Origin: an uncultured Desulfobacteraceae bacterium
GTDB lineage: Bacteria > Desulfobacterota > Desulfobacteria > Desulfobacterales > UBA2174
DNA: 64,000 nucleotides
Assembly: GCA_937982505.1 (NCBI GenBank)
Contig: CALJLV010000086.1
Location: forward strand, 19,189-83,188
Reading direction: 5' to 3'
The position numbers and the translations under genes are program-made. The notes beneath the pieces were generated by a model, which saw only the letters and a list, made by a program, of their open reading frames with translations, did no database searches and was not told the origin of the DNA. Below are positions 17,101 to 23,674 of the stretch, in pieces. Position 1 is the first letter of the stretch. Each line of letters starts with the position of its first letter.

Positions 17101-17712
17101 TTCGTGAAGACCTGGCTGGATGAAAACAATCCGGGCGGGTCCGGGAACCCGGACTACCGACATCTGCATGACCGGTACCACTACATGGTGGCCGACCTTC
17201 GATCCGCGGTTGTTCAGATTGGCGACAACAAGGATGAGATTGTAGCCAAGGCCCGTGAGGTTTTCGACGAGGCCAAGGCCGAATGGGAAAAGAAGTACGT
17301 GGCCGCCGTCGAGGAGCAGGAAAAGGCCGAAAATGAGGCCCGGGCCGAACGGGAACGGCAGGAAAACGAGCGGTTGCGCGCCGATCCGAATTACAAGGAA
17401 GTGCCTGAAAACGTCAAGGCCGCCTTCGCCCAACTCGGTATCGAGGTCCTGGTGAACAAAACTGCGATGACCCTCCCCGGCCGGCATGTGGGCCGGTACA
17501 AGAAGTATCGGGACGTCGCAATCGCGCCGTTCAAGAAGTGGTTTTTCCAGGACAAGCACGGCAAGGCCGGGGTGTTGTTCCGGGTCAAGGAAATTCTCAA
17601 GTCCCGGTATGGCGCGCAATTCTTTGCCGGGACAACCCTCCAGCTCGACGGGGCATACTGGTACATCGATTCGACCTATCCGTTAGATGAGATTTACAAG
17701 GTGATGGCCTGA
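11179..17712 (+). CDS. DarB-like N6-methyltransferase / SNF2-type helicase
   Basis: 2177 residues, close to the size of P1 DarB. An N6-adenine methyltransferase fold is at about 150-370, with SAM motif DPCVGAGVF (217) and catalytic motif NVPFG (280). A superfamily-2 helicase is at about 915-1560: Walker A DVGLGKT (about 937), DEFH box (1143), TATP (about 1197), and QRNGRGVRQG arginine-finger motif (about 1535). A charged coiled coil spans about 1620-1740. In P1, DarB rides in the capsid and protects incoming DNA from type I restriction in cis. The DarA-like gene in the same operon supports the same role. I saw no clear protease-site motif in it, unlike other head proteins here. Confidence 0.78.
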   Translation: MILERAISSDFLHLVSQIQAARTMDEIEYAFRQVFSADFPAQTGDRKRVGIIGDAVVAAAERIDGIDYELYRAADPDDGRGAIRVADADAGQTYDFTAYPSFDAAEKKFAQTIADARKAGGEEANPGDHKDPKSDFGLKVKGIKARENINAMAREILARVQEPEDLTDEDRQVLVQYSGKGGLTENSQFEYYTPTGVAAGCWDALALNGFTNGNVLDPCVGAGVFPATKPKGVIVTGADIDPVGSKIAALLNPEDGIQTGSFEALATSTPDDTFDAVTGNVPFGDARGAAMHDDPAYKSEKRIERYFLLRALDKVKPGGLCCMVVPTNIVGAKGPKWETWRTEISKKAEFLGAHKLPSKTFKNQGTDTVVDIVVLKKHPKDLLDKINDIPFDALQSAMVIWPEFIEGRYWLGEGKRFIQGEWVPKVEGERWSREVVDGDIDSAAIRQKLAVRFDSRIDWGLLDATPAEPKSYIDGDRRIINGRQYEMQDGQWVVVVETTKDDMAIDAGRYGVAKLSDLKAAFSSPDGPLRLSSDQAFAVFKSWPDLLSPLHKDAVEFAMSQPSDKFREQAYRGTIIGGLLGRLQANPDDIERERLQNMVVAEIERFGHPKGNKILVTGESSRAFGLFLNAVDEKGTFSDLLAGTVADDRMQFNSSDIQSIVEHLFIREGIRDIGLEDVQKLYTGGMGIETMGDLAGIQNVALTPEGFVMPLSRFSSGDVYPKIVAMTDAMADEEDERVRNKYQEQIDLILSRLKLTKPEDIYIGLQEKWFPKQYLIEYLRANGYPNVSYGRFETQSVEDAVSGKVSKVSKWVEDFESPFGQFIGIDEHRGGFPKQFLKYLNGGNVTSSGENAQERIEAYKQEVKAITENFNAWMQQHPDMDQVGRIYNRKFNAFVAHDYEITPLEIEGFTGDKKPHGYQSAAIRRMSEEGRGILGLDVGLGKTLGAIGLHLYNKQMGRTKKTCIVVPNSVLSNWYVSCDKMITDMNDVLFVGVEPKMDKDGNIARKPVLDESGKPKTKANGEPMTQPVLVKRNSPEDVWEKMWEIPTTSKSLVVMTTEKFGMIPLKRDTKAGFAQKMGERALISAKMVAALSAGDGKEAERKISYADDKDRLRNEGKYADDGTRKKGELPFFEDMGFTSIIGDEFHQFKNSFEGGEQTSQIAYLPTAPSSKRALDMTMKCSYLRETNDGRGVYGLTATPVTNSPMEIFNMLSYVAPMEEFERFGVYTVDDFVRVFGHIETVDKVMVSGEVKSKDGLVGFRNLDGLRNLFHKYTLLKTADDVGLELPSHDETNEEVELSDLQNDIYAALKVNAAEAATPGSKKSMFSVIRQMDRITTDIDLYRRKMTFVFRAEDREKVEALAKELPSMVDGWEEGDDGKQVKVKVPCVPEFKSEGKNFVMVVPEMAEEHVSAKLKRHGIDENHVAHPLMPKYAKLVENIRKHIESNGKQIVFTEEKSQHQKLKRILSHHIPLSRDLIGIINADEAAGDKIQQISDQYNSGQVKIIIANKKAEVGVNLQKGTTAIHHLTLPWTPASIQQRNGRGVRQGNKAEHIDIYYYMGKGSFDYYRLDLLKRKSSWMHDLFNGDATEAENANAMSQDDMLDLLADDPEAAKRRRMERLAKQKAERDERERRRLINMLQQLTNVDEALSKLDAAKETRKANLEEKIPKLETQIDEIKAAGAKMEPGEAKTALADQIAKKKGELAAAKASLSNLDASFEKKRQDLESKKKQSQNVLRMKANKGELPFDASLVDNPKNAVATLDGTLYAVGETYEVRDDGGDPIGIYRITRVFADPKGAVFDEVVSYRYWNFARQTIEDPDNPDKYLHVATLAKLPKNMVKVAYSEAELALKKLLATSHQYVDLFGGEIDKETFAEHILEITLKGYGLIRTDGGFAFDYMGGENAPKVVFPEPESEAYRKALAETYLDVKRTGTIGTRLLDFNQIMEKCFGNDFQNAALEYGKKATETDIRAFFADFVKTWLDENNPGGSGNPDYRHLHDRYHYMVADLRSAVVQIGDNKDEIVAKAREVFDEAKAEWEKKYVAAVEEQEKAENEARAERERQENERLRADPNYKEVPENVKAAFAQLGIEVLVNKTAMTLPGRHVGRYKKYRDVAIAPFKKWFFQDKHGKAGVLFRVKEILKSRYGAQFFAGTTLQLDGAYWYIDSTYPLDEIYKVMA

Positions 17713-17723
17713 AAGGATCCGCA

Positions 17724-18116
17724 ATGATCGAGAAACCCACGAAAGAAGAACTTGACCGCCTGGTGGAGGAAGGGTCAACGAACAGGACCGCCGACGAATG
17801 GATCGCCTCGATGCTCCAGGCTGTCCGTTCGACGCTGATCCGGAACCCGAAGCGATACCGGGGCTACGGCCCCTACTGGTGGTTGGTCAAAAAGATGTTC
17901 ATCGATGCCGGCGACCTGGCGTTCGGCGAACACCTGGACGCCCAGTGGATCGAGGCCCTGGACTACGGATCGGCGAAACACAACATGGCCGCGGCATTCG
18001 CCTATGAGGATGCCAGGTTTTTGACCATGCACATCCTGGAAGCCACGCATACTCTGATCGACGACGGCAACCCGGTTGAGTTTGTGAGCTCCGACGAAGA
18101 AATGGAATTGCGCTAA
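17724..18116 (+). CDS. hypothetical protein, 130 aa, upstream of portal
   Basis: Start preceded by GAAAGGA. The product is helical, with a Trp/Tyr-rich core (RYRGYGPYWWLVKKMF) and an acidic tail. It lies 11 bases after the DarB-like gene and 9 before the portal gene, so it is probably a virion or packaging gene. A motif HILE|AT near the C-terminus resembles the protease-site motif but fits less well. No family recognised. Confidence 0.55.
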   Translation: MIEKPTKEELDRLVEEGSTNRTADEWIASMLQAVRSTLIRNPKRYRGYGPYWWLVKKMFIDAGDLAFGEHLDAQWIEALDYGSAKHNMAAAFAYEDARFLTMHILEATHTLIDDGNPVEFVSSDEEMELR

Positions 18117-18125
18117 GAGGCCGAC

Positions 18126-19817
18126 ATGGCGAAGCGACGAAAAGAGGGCGAAGGAAAAAAGATTTCTTTATGGCGGACGCCCATATCCAAGCTACCGGCT
18201 GCCATCATCGGCCGGCTCTATCCCGGATTTGACGGGGAGCGCAACGCCCGGAGCAGCGACATTGTTGACATGCCGTCCCAATCGCTGGCCATCGGCGGGG
18301 ACAACTTTGTCGATTCAATGTTGCGTGCCCAAGGAATTGCTCCTGAACCGGCATCGTCGGAAGAAGAGCATTTGCTCGATAGGCTACCGCTGGATCGGCT
18401 GGCGCGCTACGGCGTGTTTATGGGGATGTTGGAGGACCCTACGATTTCGTCCGCCATCGCGCTGCATGTGAGCCAGGCCCTGAGCGCCAAAACGGCCACG
18501 GGCGAGATCATCAGCATCGAATCGACGGCCGACAAAGACGATCCGATCACTGCGGACCTGCGAGATACATTTAAGGGCATGATCAACCAGAAATGCCAGG
18601 AATGGGCCTATAACGCTGCCGCCCTGGGGTGCTGGTATGTGAGGCCTTACGGGGCGCCTGGAAAGGGCATCGAGCACGTCAGGAGCGACTACTACACCCA
18701 TCCGCGATTCATCTATGAGTACGAGCACGGCGGGCGCCTGGCGGGCTATACTCATGCGTACCAGAACCCGGCCCGGGACGGTCGGGTGATCGTGATTGAG
18801 CCCTGGAAATTCGTCGCCTTCAAGCTGCCTCGGTGGCACCTGGACGCCACCATCGAGCCCCAGCGCCACGATGTTGACGTGTTCGATATCCGAGACGACG
18901 ATTGTTACAGGGAAGAAATCGTCGAGGCCCAGAATTACGGCGAAAGCCTGTTGCGGACGGCTTTTCAGCCGTGGTTCGACCTGCAAAACGCCATCCTCAG
19001 CATGAACATGAGCCGGCGCAACGCGGCCCGACTGGAGCGGGTGGTGGGGGTCCAGACCGGAAAGCTGAGCCCCAAGAAGGCGGCCGAATACCTCAACACC
19101 GTTTCCAGCCGCCTGAAGCAGGCCAACGAGGCCCATGCGCGCCAGAGCCTGTCAAAGGGATTCGTCCAGACCGTGGTCAATCACCTGATTCCCATTTTCG
19201 GGGATCGGGGCAGGCTGGATATTTCCACCGTGGAGGGGTCGCCGAACATCGAGGGGCTGGAGGATGTCCGATTCCATGTAAACCGTCTGGGCGGCGCCAT
19301 GGGGGTCGATCCTTCCCTGCTTGGCTTTGGCGAAGTGTTGTCCGGGGGGTTGGGCGAGGGGGGCTTTTTCCGGCTGTCGATTCTGGCGGCCATCAAGAGC
19401 GAAGCGATTCGGCACGCGATTCGAAGCGGACTCGAAGAGCTTTTTTGCATCCATGTGGCCCTCAAGCACGGCAAGTATTTCCTGCCGGGCCAACGCCCAT
19501 GGCGAATCGTCTTCAACTCGATTTCTACAGCTTTGGAGCGCGAAGAGGCCGACAACATCCAGGGGCGAATCAACACCGCTACGATGGTTGCACAAGTTGT
19601 CCAGCTTATCGATCCAGAGTTTTCCAAGTGCGATTTTGCCGCTGTCGCCAACTACCTGTTTACCGACGTGCTCCGGGTCGATGAGGAAAAATTCAAAGCC
19701 ATGTTCCCGGAAAAAATTGAAAAGCCGGAGGACACGGGCGGCGACGAGCATGAGGATATCATGGAATCCGCGATCAGCAACCTGGTGGAGCAATTCTATA
19801 CGGAGAAAAAGCCATGA
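18126..19817 (+). CDS. portal protein (T4 gp20-like)
   Basis: 563 residues, in the size range of myovirus portals. Typical features: an N-terminal region with IGGDNFVDSML, a central stem/clip region with long helices (ARLERVVGVQTG, KKAAEYLNTVSSRLKQ), the block DPSLLGFGEVLSGGLGEGGFFR and a C-terminal helical region. It forms the dodecameric DNA gate at the capsid vertex. The protease/scaffold gene follows with ATGA overlap, the usual head-gene order. A predicted cleavage motif IME|S at 545-548 would remove the last 16 residues. A TAAAGA-like dyad overlaps codons 11-15. Confidence 0.72.
   Translation: MAKRRKEGEGKKISLWRTPISKLPAAIIGRLYPGFDGERNARSSDIVDMPSQSLAIGGDNFVDSMLRAQGIAPEPASSEEEHLLDRLPLDRLARYGVFMGMLEDPTISSAIALHVSQALSAKTATGEIISIESTADKDDPITADLRDTFKGMINQKCQEWAYNAAALGCWYVRPYGAPGKGIEHVRSDYYTHPRFIYEYEHGGRLAGYTHAYQNPARDGRVIVIEPWKFVAFKLPRWHLDATIEPQRHDVDVFDIRDDDCYREEIVEAQNYGESLLRTAFQPWFDLQNAILSMNMSRRNAARLERVVGVQTGKLSPKKAAEYLNTVSSRLKQANEAHARQSLSKGFVQTVVNHLIPIFGDRGRLDISTVEGSPNIEGLEDVRFHVNRLGGAMGVDPSLLGFGEVLSGGLGEGGFFRLSILAAIKSEAIRHAIRSGLEELFCIHVALKHGKYFLPGQRPWRIVFNSISTALEREEADNIQGRINTATMVAQVVQLIDPEFSKCDFAAVANYLFTDVLRVDEEKFKAMFPEKIEKPEDTGGDEHEDIMESAISNLVEQFYTEKKP
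18157..18170 (+). promoter_or_regulatory. TAAAGA-like dyad inside portal 5' end
   Basis: AAAAGATTTCTTTA matches the dyad at 10556 in 13 of 14 positions. It lies within the coding sequence, so chance from Lys-Lys-Ile-Ser-Leu codons is possible. Confidence 0.2.
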
Positions 19818-20806
19818 GCGACACGATCAAGTGCAGATTCAACCTGTTCCAGGAGGGGCGCAAGTACACGGGGCATCACCGCAAGTATGTGCTCGAAAAT
19901 GCCCGGGCGGTCTGCTACGCGCCCGAGACCCGGGAGGGCCTGCGCCTGCGCGAAAAGGTGGGGTATTTCGGCCACGGCCGGCGCCAGATGGCCGGCAAGG
20001 TGGCCATCGCCGAGTCCGAGCGGGTCAAGATGCCCGACGGGACATTTGCGGTGGTCGACAACGTGCCGTCGAACGTGACCACGTTTTTCGAGATCGACCA
20101 GGCCGGCAACGTTGATCATCACCAGGAACTATTGACCGCCAACGAACCGGGCCGGATCGTAGCGGGCCTGCATGCCAACAAGGTCGGTGGGTTCTCATGG
20201 GCCATGGGGGGCCGGGACGGTGGGGCGCATGGGGTGACAAAAGTGGCCTCGTTCGAGGGCTTCGACTATGTGATGAACCCCGGATTTTCGGACAACCGCG
20301 GCTATGTGCTCGAATCGGCGGGCCGTGACATGGTGCTCGAATCGATCTGCCAGGCCGGGTTCGACGACGTGGCGGCAGAACGGATCCTGGAAAACTGGAT
20401 CGGATCGGCCATCTACCAGGTCGACGAACTGACCGAGCGCCTGGCCAATGCCGAAATTTTCGAGTCGGCCCTGATCGAAAAGGTCGAACGGCTGGAGGCA
20501 TTGACCCGGACTGCGGCCGAACGCGAAGAGGCCCGGCGCGCCCTGGTGCTCGAAAACGCCAAGCGCCTGCCCGTGGTGGTGCCGGCCGATGTCGCCGAAG
20601 CCATCGTAAGCATGGCCGGCGAAGCGGATTTTCTCAAGGTGGTTGGCTTTTTCGAGTCGGCGGCCAGGGCCGATCTGGGCCGCTATCCCCTGCCAGGTCT
20701 TGCGAAGCCCCCCCTTGAGGTCAAAAAAGACCGTCGCCAGACCGATTTCGAATATGGGCGGGCCGCTGCTGCGGTAGATTTTGATGCCCCCGGATTTGCG
20801 AGGTGA
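19814..20806 (+). CDS. prohead maturation protease fused to scaffold
   Basis: 330 residues. The N-terminal ~165 residues look like a herpes/T4 gp21-type serine protease: GYFGHGRRQM, a His-rich VDHHQEL and the candidate nucleophile Ser in GGFSWAMGG. The rest is a charged helical scaffold-like tail. Four self-cleavage-type motifs are visible: VLE|SA (167), VLE|SI (176), IFE|SA (217) and FFE|SA (281), consistent with a scaffold that is destroyed during maturation. It overlaps the portal stop by ATGA. The same motif appears in the capsid, portal, DarA-like and giant polyvalent proteins, which are its likely substrates. Confidence 0.68.
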   Translation: MSDTIKCRFNLFQEGRKYTGHHRKYVLENARAVCYAPETREGLRLREKVGYFGHGRRQMAGKVAIAESERVKMPDGTFAVVDNVPSNVTTFFEIDQAGNVDHHQELLTANEPGRIVAGLHANKVGGFSWAMGGRDGGAHGVTKVASFEGFDYVMNPGFSDNRGYVLESAGRDMVLESICQAGFDDVAAERILENWIGSAIYQVDELTERLANAEIFESALIEKVERLEALTRTAAEREEARRALVLENAKRLPVVVPADVAEAIVSMAGEADFLKVVGFFESAARADLGRYPLPGLAKPPLEVKKDRRQTDFEYGRAAAAVDFDAPGFAR

Positions 20807-20809
20807 TTC

Positions 20810-21142
20810 GTGACGACCGAAGAAATCGCGAAAGTGGCTGAAATGGCGGCCGATCGTGCCTTAGCCAAATATTGCGAAAAACCGCCTTGCGGCCTCCCTA
20901 AAGACGCGGCGTGCGAGCTGTCTCACTTCATGGGCATGGTCAAGGACATCGGCGGCGATTCCTACGCCAAAGGGATCGAGGCGATCCGGTCGAACAACAA
21001 GATCGTGATGCGATACCTCCGGCTGTGCGAGCGAATCGGCAATTCGATGGTTGCGTTGGTGGTCGCTGCCATCTTCGGGATCGTCTGGCTGGTTGCCGGG
21101 CGCGGGTGTCAGGCATGGTTTCGCGATTTTTTATATCCATGA
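20810..21142 (+). CDS. small single-pass membrane protein
   Basis: 110 residues, GTG start at 20810 with GAGGTGATTC just before it. The first 80 residues are soluble and helical. One hydrophobic segment (about 81-100, MVALVVAAIFGIVWLVAG) is followed by a short basic tail. It starts a cluster of membrane genes between the scaffold and a holin candidate, so a lysis or membrane role is likely. No family recognised. Confidence 0.55.
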   Translation: MTTEEIAKVAEMAADRALAKYCEKPPCGLPKDAACELSHFMGMVKDIGGDSYAKGIEAIRSNNKIVMRYLRLCERIGNSMVALVVAAIFGIVWLVAGRGCQAWFRDFLYP

Positions 21143-21155
21143 AAGGAGGAGCGAA

Positions 21156-21512
21156 GTGGGCATCGTCCGTATCCTGATCAAAATTGTCACCGCGGCGCCT
21201 ATGCTGCGCTACATCGCCGAGAAGGCCAATGGCTACAAGACCATCATCGGGGCCGTCGGCCTTGTCGGCGCGATCCTTGGGCACATCGCCAACGCCCTGT
21301 ATCCGGGCATGGTCGTGATGCCTCCCCAGGACCTGGAGGCGGTGCTCAACGGCGCCATCGGTGCTTTCGGGACGCTATTCGGCGCCGGTGCGGCCCACAA
21401 GGCGGCCAAACAACGCCGGGCCGAAAAGGAGATGGAATCGACGAACCGGGAACTGGACGCCTTGAAAGCGCGACTCGAAAAGTACGAGGGCGAGAATCGA
21501 GACGTGAAATGA
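21156..21512 (+). CDS. membrane protein with two hydrophobic segments, holin-like candidate
   Basis: 118 residues from GTG 21156; AAAGGAGGA precedes it. Two hydrophobic, Gly/Ala-rich segments (about 27-50 and 62-82) are followed by a charged coiled coil (about 85-113). The arrangement is compatible with a small phage holin or tail-associated membrane protein. It overlaps the next tiny gene by ATGA and lies in the membrane cluster with the LL-H-like holin candidate. Confidence 0.5.
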   Translation: MGIVRILIKIVTAAPMLRYIAEKANGYKTIIGAVGLVGAILGHIANALYPGMVVMPPQDLEAVLNGAIGAFGTLFGAGAAHKAAKQRRAEKEMESTNRELDALKARLEKYEGENRDVK

Positions 21513-21637
21513 ACCGCGATCCTACCGACGGCGGGCTGCGGGAGATCCGGCCGACGATCATTTCAAAGACGGTGCGGGTCGACTGGGACCTTGCGCTTAT
21601 TCGGTGGCTCAAACGCTTGTTAAAAAGGAGAAAATAA
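21509..21637 (+). CDS. 42-aa basic peptide gene
   Basis: A short frame begins on the ATGA overlap at 21509 and stops with TAA at 21635-21637, immediately before the next start. The product ends in a strongly basic helix (RWLKRLLKRRK). No signal peptide or lipobox. Coupling and operon position support expression; function unknown. Confidence 0.4.
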   Translation: MNRDPTDGGLREIRPTIISKTVRVDWDLALIRWLKRLLKRRK

Positions 21638-21639
21638 CG

Positions 21640-21933
21640 ATGTGGATCCAGCTAAAGGCAATAGTGTTGGGGGTGTGGAACTTCCTGGTGCCGTTCATCC
21701 AGATGTTTTTGACCAGCGCCGGCGTCGCGCTGGCCAACGCTGCGATGCAGGCGGTGGCTGCGGTGGCGGCCGACAACACGATCCTGGCCAATGAGGACAA
21801 GCGCAAGGCCGCGTTTGACAGGATCGTGGCAGATCTGACGGCCAGCGGTATCCGGATAGGCGTCGAGGTCACTACATCGATGATCAACGGTGCCATCGAG
21901 GCGGCGGTACGGAATCAAAAGGCCACCGGCTGA
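21640..21933 (+). CDS. putative holin (LL-H type)
   Basis: 97 residues, ATG 21640 with AAAAGGAG upstream. One N-terminal hydrophobic segment (about 6-30) is followed by an alanine-rich helix and the block EDKRKAAFDRIVADL...INGAIEAAVRNQ. This resembles the C-terminal pattern of phage LL-H-type holins, where a single membrane helix precedes a soluble region ending in an IEAAV helix. It is last in the membrane cluster, directly before a hairpin, which fits the end of a late transcript. The call rests on pattern only. Confidence 0.45.
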   Translation: MWIQLKAIVLGVWNFLVPFIQMFLTSAGVALANAAMQAVAAVAADNTILANEDKRKAAFDRIVADLTASGIRIGVEVTTSMINGAIEAAVRNQKATG

Positions 21934-21935
21934 CA

Positions 21936-21980
21936 GCCCTGGCGAAGGCCGGACTATTTTTTTTCGGCCTTCGCCAGGGC
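21936..21980. terminator. 16-bp perfect inverted repeat between convergent genes
   Basis: GCCCTGGCGAAGGCCG (21936-21951) pairs with its exact complement at 21965-21980; the 13-base loop contains eight T. It sits between the rightward holin-like gene and the leftward RHH gene and includes the last codons of the latter. The T run is in the loop rather than after the stem, so it is not a textbook rho-independent terminator. Confidence 0.5.
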
Positions 21981-22145
21981 ATCCTCAAGAGCCAGGACCA
22001 AAAAATCCTGCATGGTTATCCCTGACGCGGCGCAATAGGTTTTCAGCCGCCGCTTCAGCTCTCTTCCTATCTTTACGTTCATCGCCTCCTTGCCCTTTTT
22101 TTCCGGCAGATTTTCAATAATGGCCACCAGTGCGGGGTCTGCCAT
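21954..22145 (-). CDS. ribbon-helix-helix DNA-binding protein
   Basis: 63 residues with GGAGGGAAT before the ATG. The core MNVKIGRELKRRLKTYCAAS followed by GITMQDFLVLALEDAL is a typical Arc/MetJ or antitoxin-type ribbon-helix-helix. No toxin partner is adjacent. It is divergent from the accessory operon at 22395, whose promoter contains a palindrome at 22285, so it is a good candidate for the repressor of that promoter. Its 3' end forms one arm of the hairpin at 21936-21980. Confidence 0.6.
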   Translation of the reverse strand: MADPALVAIIENLPEKKGKEAMNVKIGRELKRRLKTYCAASGITMQDFLVLALEDALAKAEKK

Positions 22146-22183
22146 GTATTCCCTCCGATCTTTAAATCTTTATACCTCTACCA

Positions 22184-22212
22184 ATCATGAATCACTTTGC
22201 CGAACCCGTCAA
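22184..22212 (-). promoter_or_regulatory. promoter of RHH gene
   Basis: On the minus strand TTGACG (22207-22212), 17 bases, then CATGAT (22184-22189). The -10 matches TATAAT at four of six positions. The start codon lies about 40 bases downstream behind an AT-rich leader. Confidence 0.4.
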
Positions 22213-22274
22213 CTCCGGGCGGCGGTCGAAATGAGGCTTTTCCGACTCGGCTTTCGGATCTGCAAATTTTTTGC

Positions 22275-22303
22275 TTGACAAAAGCTATCGGGGGCGATAG
22301 ATT
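22275..22303 (+). promoter_or_regulatory. strong promoter of accessory operon with palindromic operator
   Basis: TTGACA (22275-22280), a 17-base spacer and TAGATT (22298-22303). The spacer holds the inverted repeat CTATCG-GGGG-CGATAG at 22285-22300, which overlaps the -10. A repressor bound there would block transcription of the genes from 22395. The divergent RHH protein is the obvious candidate. Confidence 0.55.
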
Positions 22304-22394
22304 AGGGGCAAAGAGAAACGGAACCCACACGATTGCCGGTGACTTTTTTGCCCCCGCCGCCGGGGCACTAAAAATAGGCGGCAGGGAGGGCATG

Positions 22395-23132
22395 ATGAAA
22401 GTATTAAGTGTTTCCACTGAGGGGGTCGGGCCGGTCAACGCCGACCTGGTCGCGGCCAAAAACGGCGCCCGCTATTATGCGGTGCGCCACGGGGAACCCG
22501 GCCGCGGCCGGTGGGAAGTACGCTTCCCGCTGGCGGCGCGGGAGTTCCCAGCGCCCGAGCCGCCCCCGGTTGGGGTGCTGGTTGAGGCGCCGGACCTGCG
22601 GGAAGGGGCGGACCGATCCCGCCTGGACTTCGTTCGCTGCCCCGTTTGCGGGGCGGAGCCGGACGACAACTGGGTCCGGCACCACGCCGGGGACCCCTGC
22701 CCGGCGTGCTTGGCGTCGGCACGAAAGGCCGACAAGCCCCTGCCGCTGGACGGGGACGAGTTCAAGCTGGTGGATCTCCACCGGCAGGACCCCCGGGGCA
22801 ACGGGCTTTTTTTGCTGGCCCGTGGGGACGACGACGGGACCGCCCTGGTCCTGTGGTCCCTGTCCCCGGGGTACCGGGGAGGGGCCAACCACAAGATAAG
22901 TGGCCAGGCCCGCATCATCGCCAAGGGCGAAGAAGCCCAAGGCGACGCCGGCCGCATGGGCGGCGCCGACTGCCCCGTGGTCCACGTCACCGGCCCCTGC
23001 CGGCTTGAGTGGACCCGCACCGGGCGCCTCTACGGCACCCCGGCCGACTGGGTTGCCGAATTCGACGGATCCACTTGGACCGTCGGGCCGGCATGTGAGT
23101 GCGCGGTTGAGGACGCCGCGCTGAACTACTAA
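22395..23132 (+). CDS. zinc-knuckle hypothetical protein, first gene of accessory operon
   Basis: About 245 residues. I chose the second of two adjacent ATGs (22392, 22395) because of the distance to GGGAGG. The visible motif is a Cys4 cluster CPVCG...HH...CPAC at about residues 80-105. The remainder is Gly/Pro/Asp-rich with beta-prone stretches and a C-terminal CEC. A terminator follows at once, so it may be expressed alone or with partial read-through. Family not recognised. Confidence 0.55.
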   Translation: MKVLSVSTEGVGPVNADLVAAKNGARYYAVRHGEPGRGRWEVRFPLAAREFPAPEPPPVGVLVEAPDLREGADRSRLDFVRCPVCGAEPDDNWVRHHAGDPCPACLASARKADKPLPLDGDEFKLVDLHRQDPRGNGLFLLARGDDDGTALVLWSLSPGYRGGANHKISGQARIIAKGEEAQGDAGRMGGADCPVVHVTGPCRLEWTRTGRLYGTPADWVAEFDGSTWTVGPACECAVEDAALNY

Positions 23133-23135
23133 ACG

Positions 23136-23168
23136 ATGGGGCTGCGCTTCGGCGCAGCCCCTTTTTCT
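23136..23168 (+). terminator. rho-independent terminator
   Basis: GGGGCTGCGC (23136-23145), TTCG loop, GCGCAGCCCC, then a T-rich tract. It lies just after the stop of the zinc-knuckle gene. Confidence 0.8.
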
Positions 23169-23181
23169 TTTGGAGGGCGTT

Positions 23182-23631
23182 ATGGCCAGATATCTGCTCA
23201 ACTCAGCGGTTGTCACGTCGCCGGGCCGGTACGAGTACTGGCTCTGCGACACCGAGACCGCCCGGCGGTGGATGGCCGCCGGTCCGGTCGAGTCAACAAT
23301 CGGATACCAGGAGACCGCCGACGCATTGGCGACGCTCCTGGGCCGCGAGGTGGCCGTGAACAGGCGCATGGTCAAAATGGCACCGGGCGATGAGGCGTTG
23401 GTATTCCGCCTGACCGTCAGGTTGGCCGATCCCTCGGTCAAGGGTCGGATCAACGACCCGGAGTGGCTCGCCCAAAATTCGGAAATCGGCATCCTGAGCC
23501 GGGCGCCGGAGTACGAGGCCCTGCATGGGTGCGCGACCTGCGCCCACGCTCCGGCCGGATCAAGCGATTGCCCCCCGTCCATGGCGGACGCCTGCCAGGG
23601 GGGTGGAATGCACTGGGAACCGAGACGGTAA
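23182..23631 (+). CDS. DUF1874 family (STIV B116 / AcrIII-1-like) with zinc-type tail
   Basis: 149 residues, TTGGAGGG before the ATG. The N-terminal ~80 residues show the DUF1874 pattern: YLLNSAVVTSPGRYEY, then an STIGYQETADAL helix, LLGREVAVNR and PGDEALVFRLTVRL. Some members of this family (AcrIII-1) degrade cyclic tetra-adenylate and block type III CRISPR. Their catalytic His in the IGH motif is Tyr here (IGYQ), so ring-nuclease activity is doubtful. A C-terminal extension has several Cys/His (CATCAH...C...C) and may bind zinc. It is placed in an accessory operon under a regulated promoter. Confidence 0.62.
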   Translation: MARYLLNSAVVTSPGRYEYWLCDTETARRWMAAGPVESTIGYQETADALATLLGREVAVNRRMVKMAPGDEALVFRLTVRLADPSVKGRINDPEWLAQNSEIGILSRAPEYEALHGCATCAHAPAGSSDCPPSMADACQGGGMHWEPRR

Positions 23632-23674
23632 AAAACGCCCCGCCGCCGGGCAAAAGGCGGCAAGGGAGAGAGCG

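Noticed and set aside
15862..17619. 585-residue leftward frame opposite the DarB-like gene
   Set aside because: No ribosome site and no recognisable motif, and it lies entirely within a well-supported gene on the other strand.
20810..21142. Spanin (Rz-like) gene
   Set aside because: A single internal membrane helix and a short tail; no lipoprotein partner or long periplasmic coiled coil.
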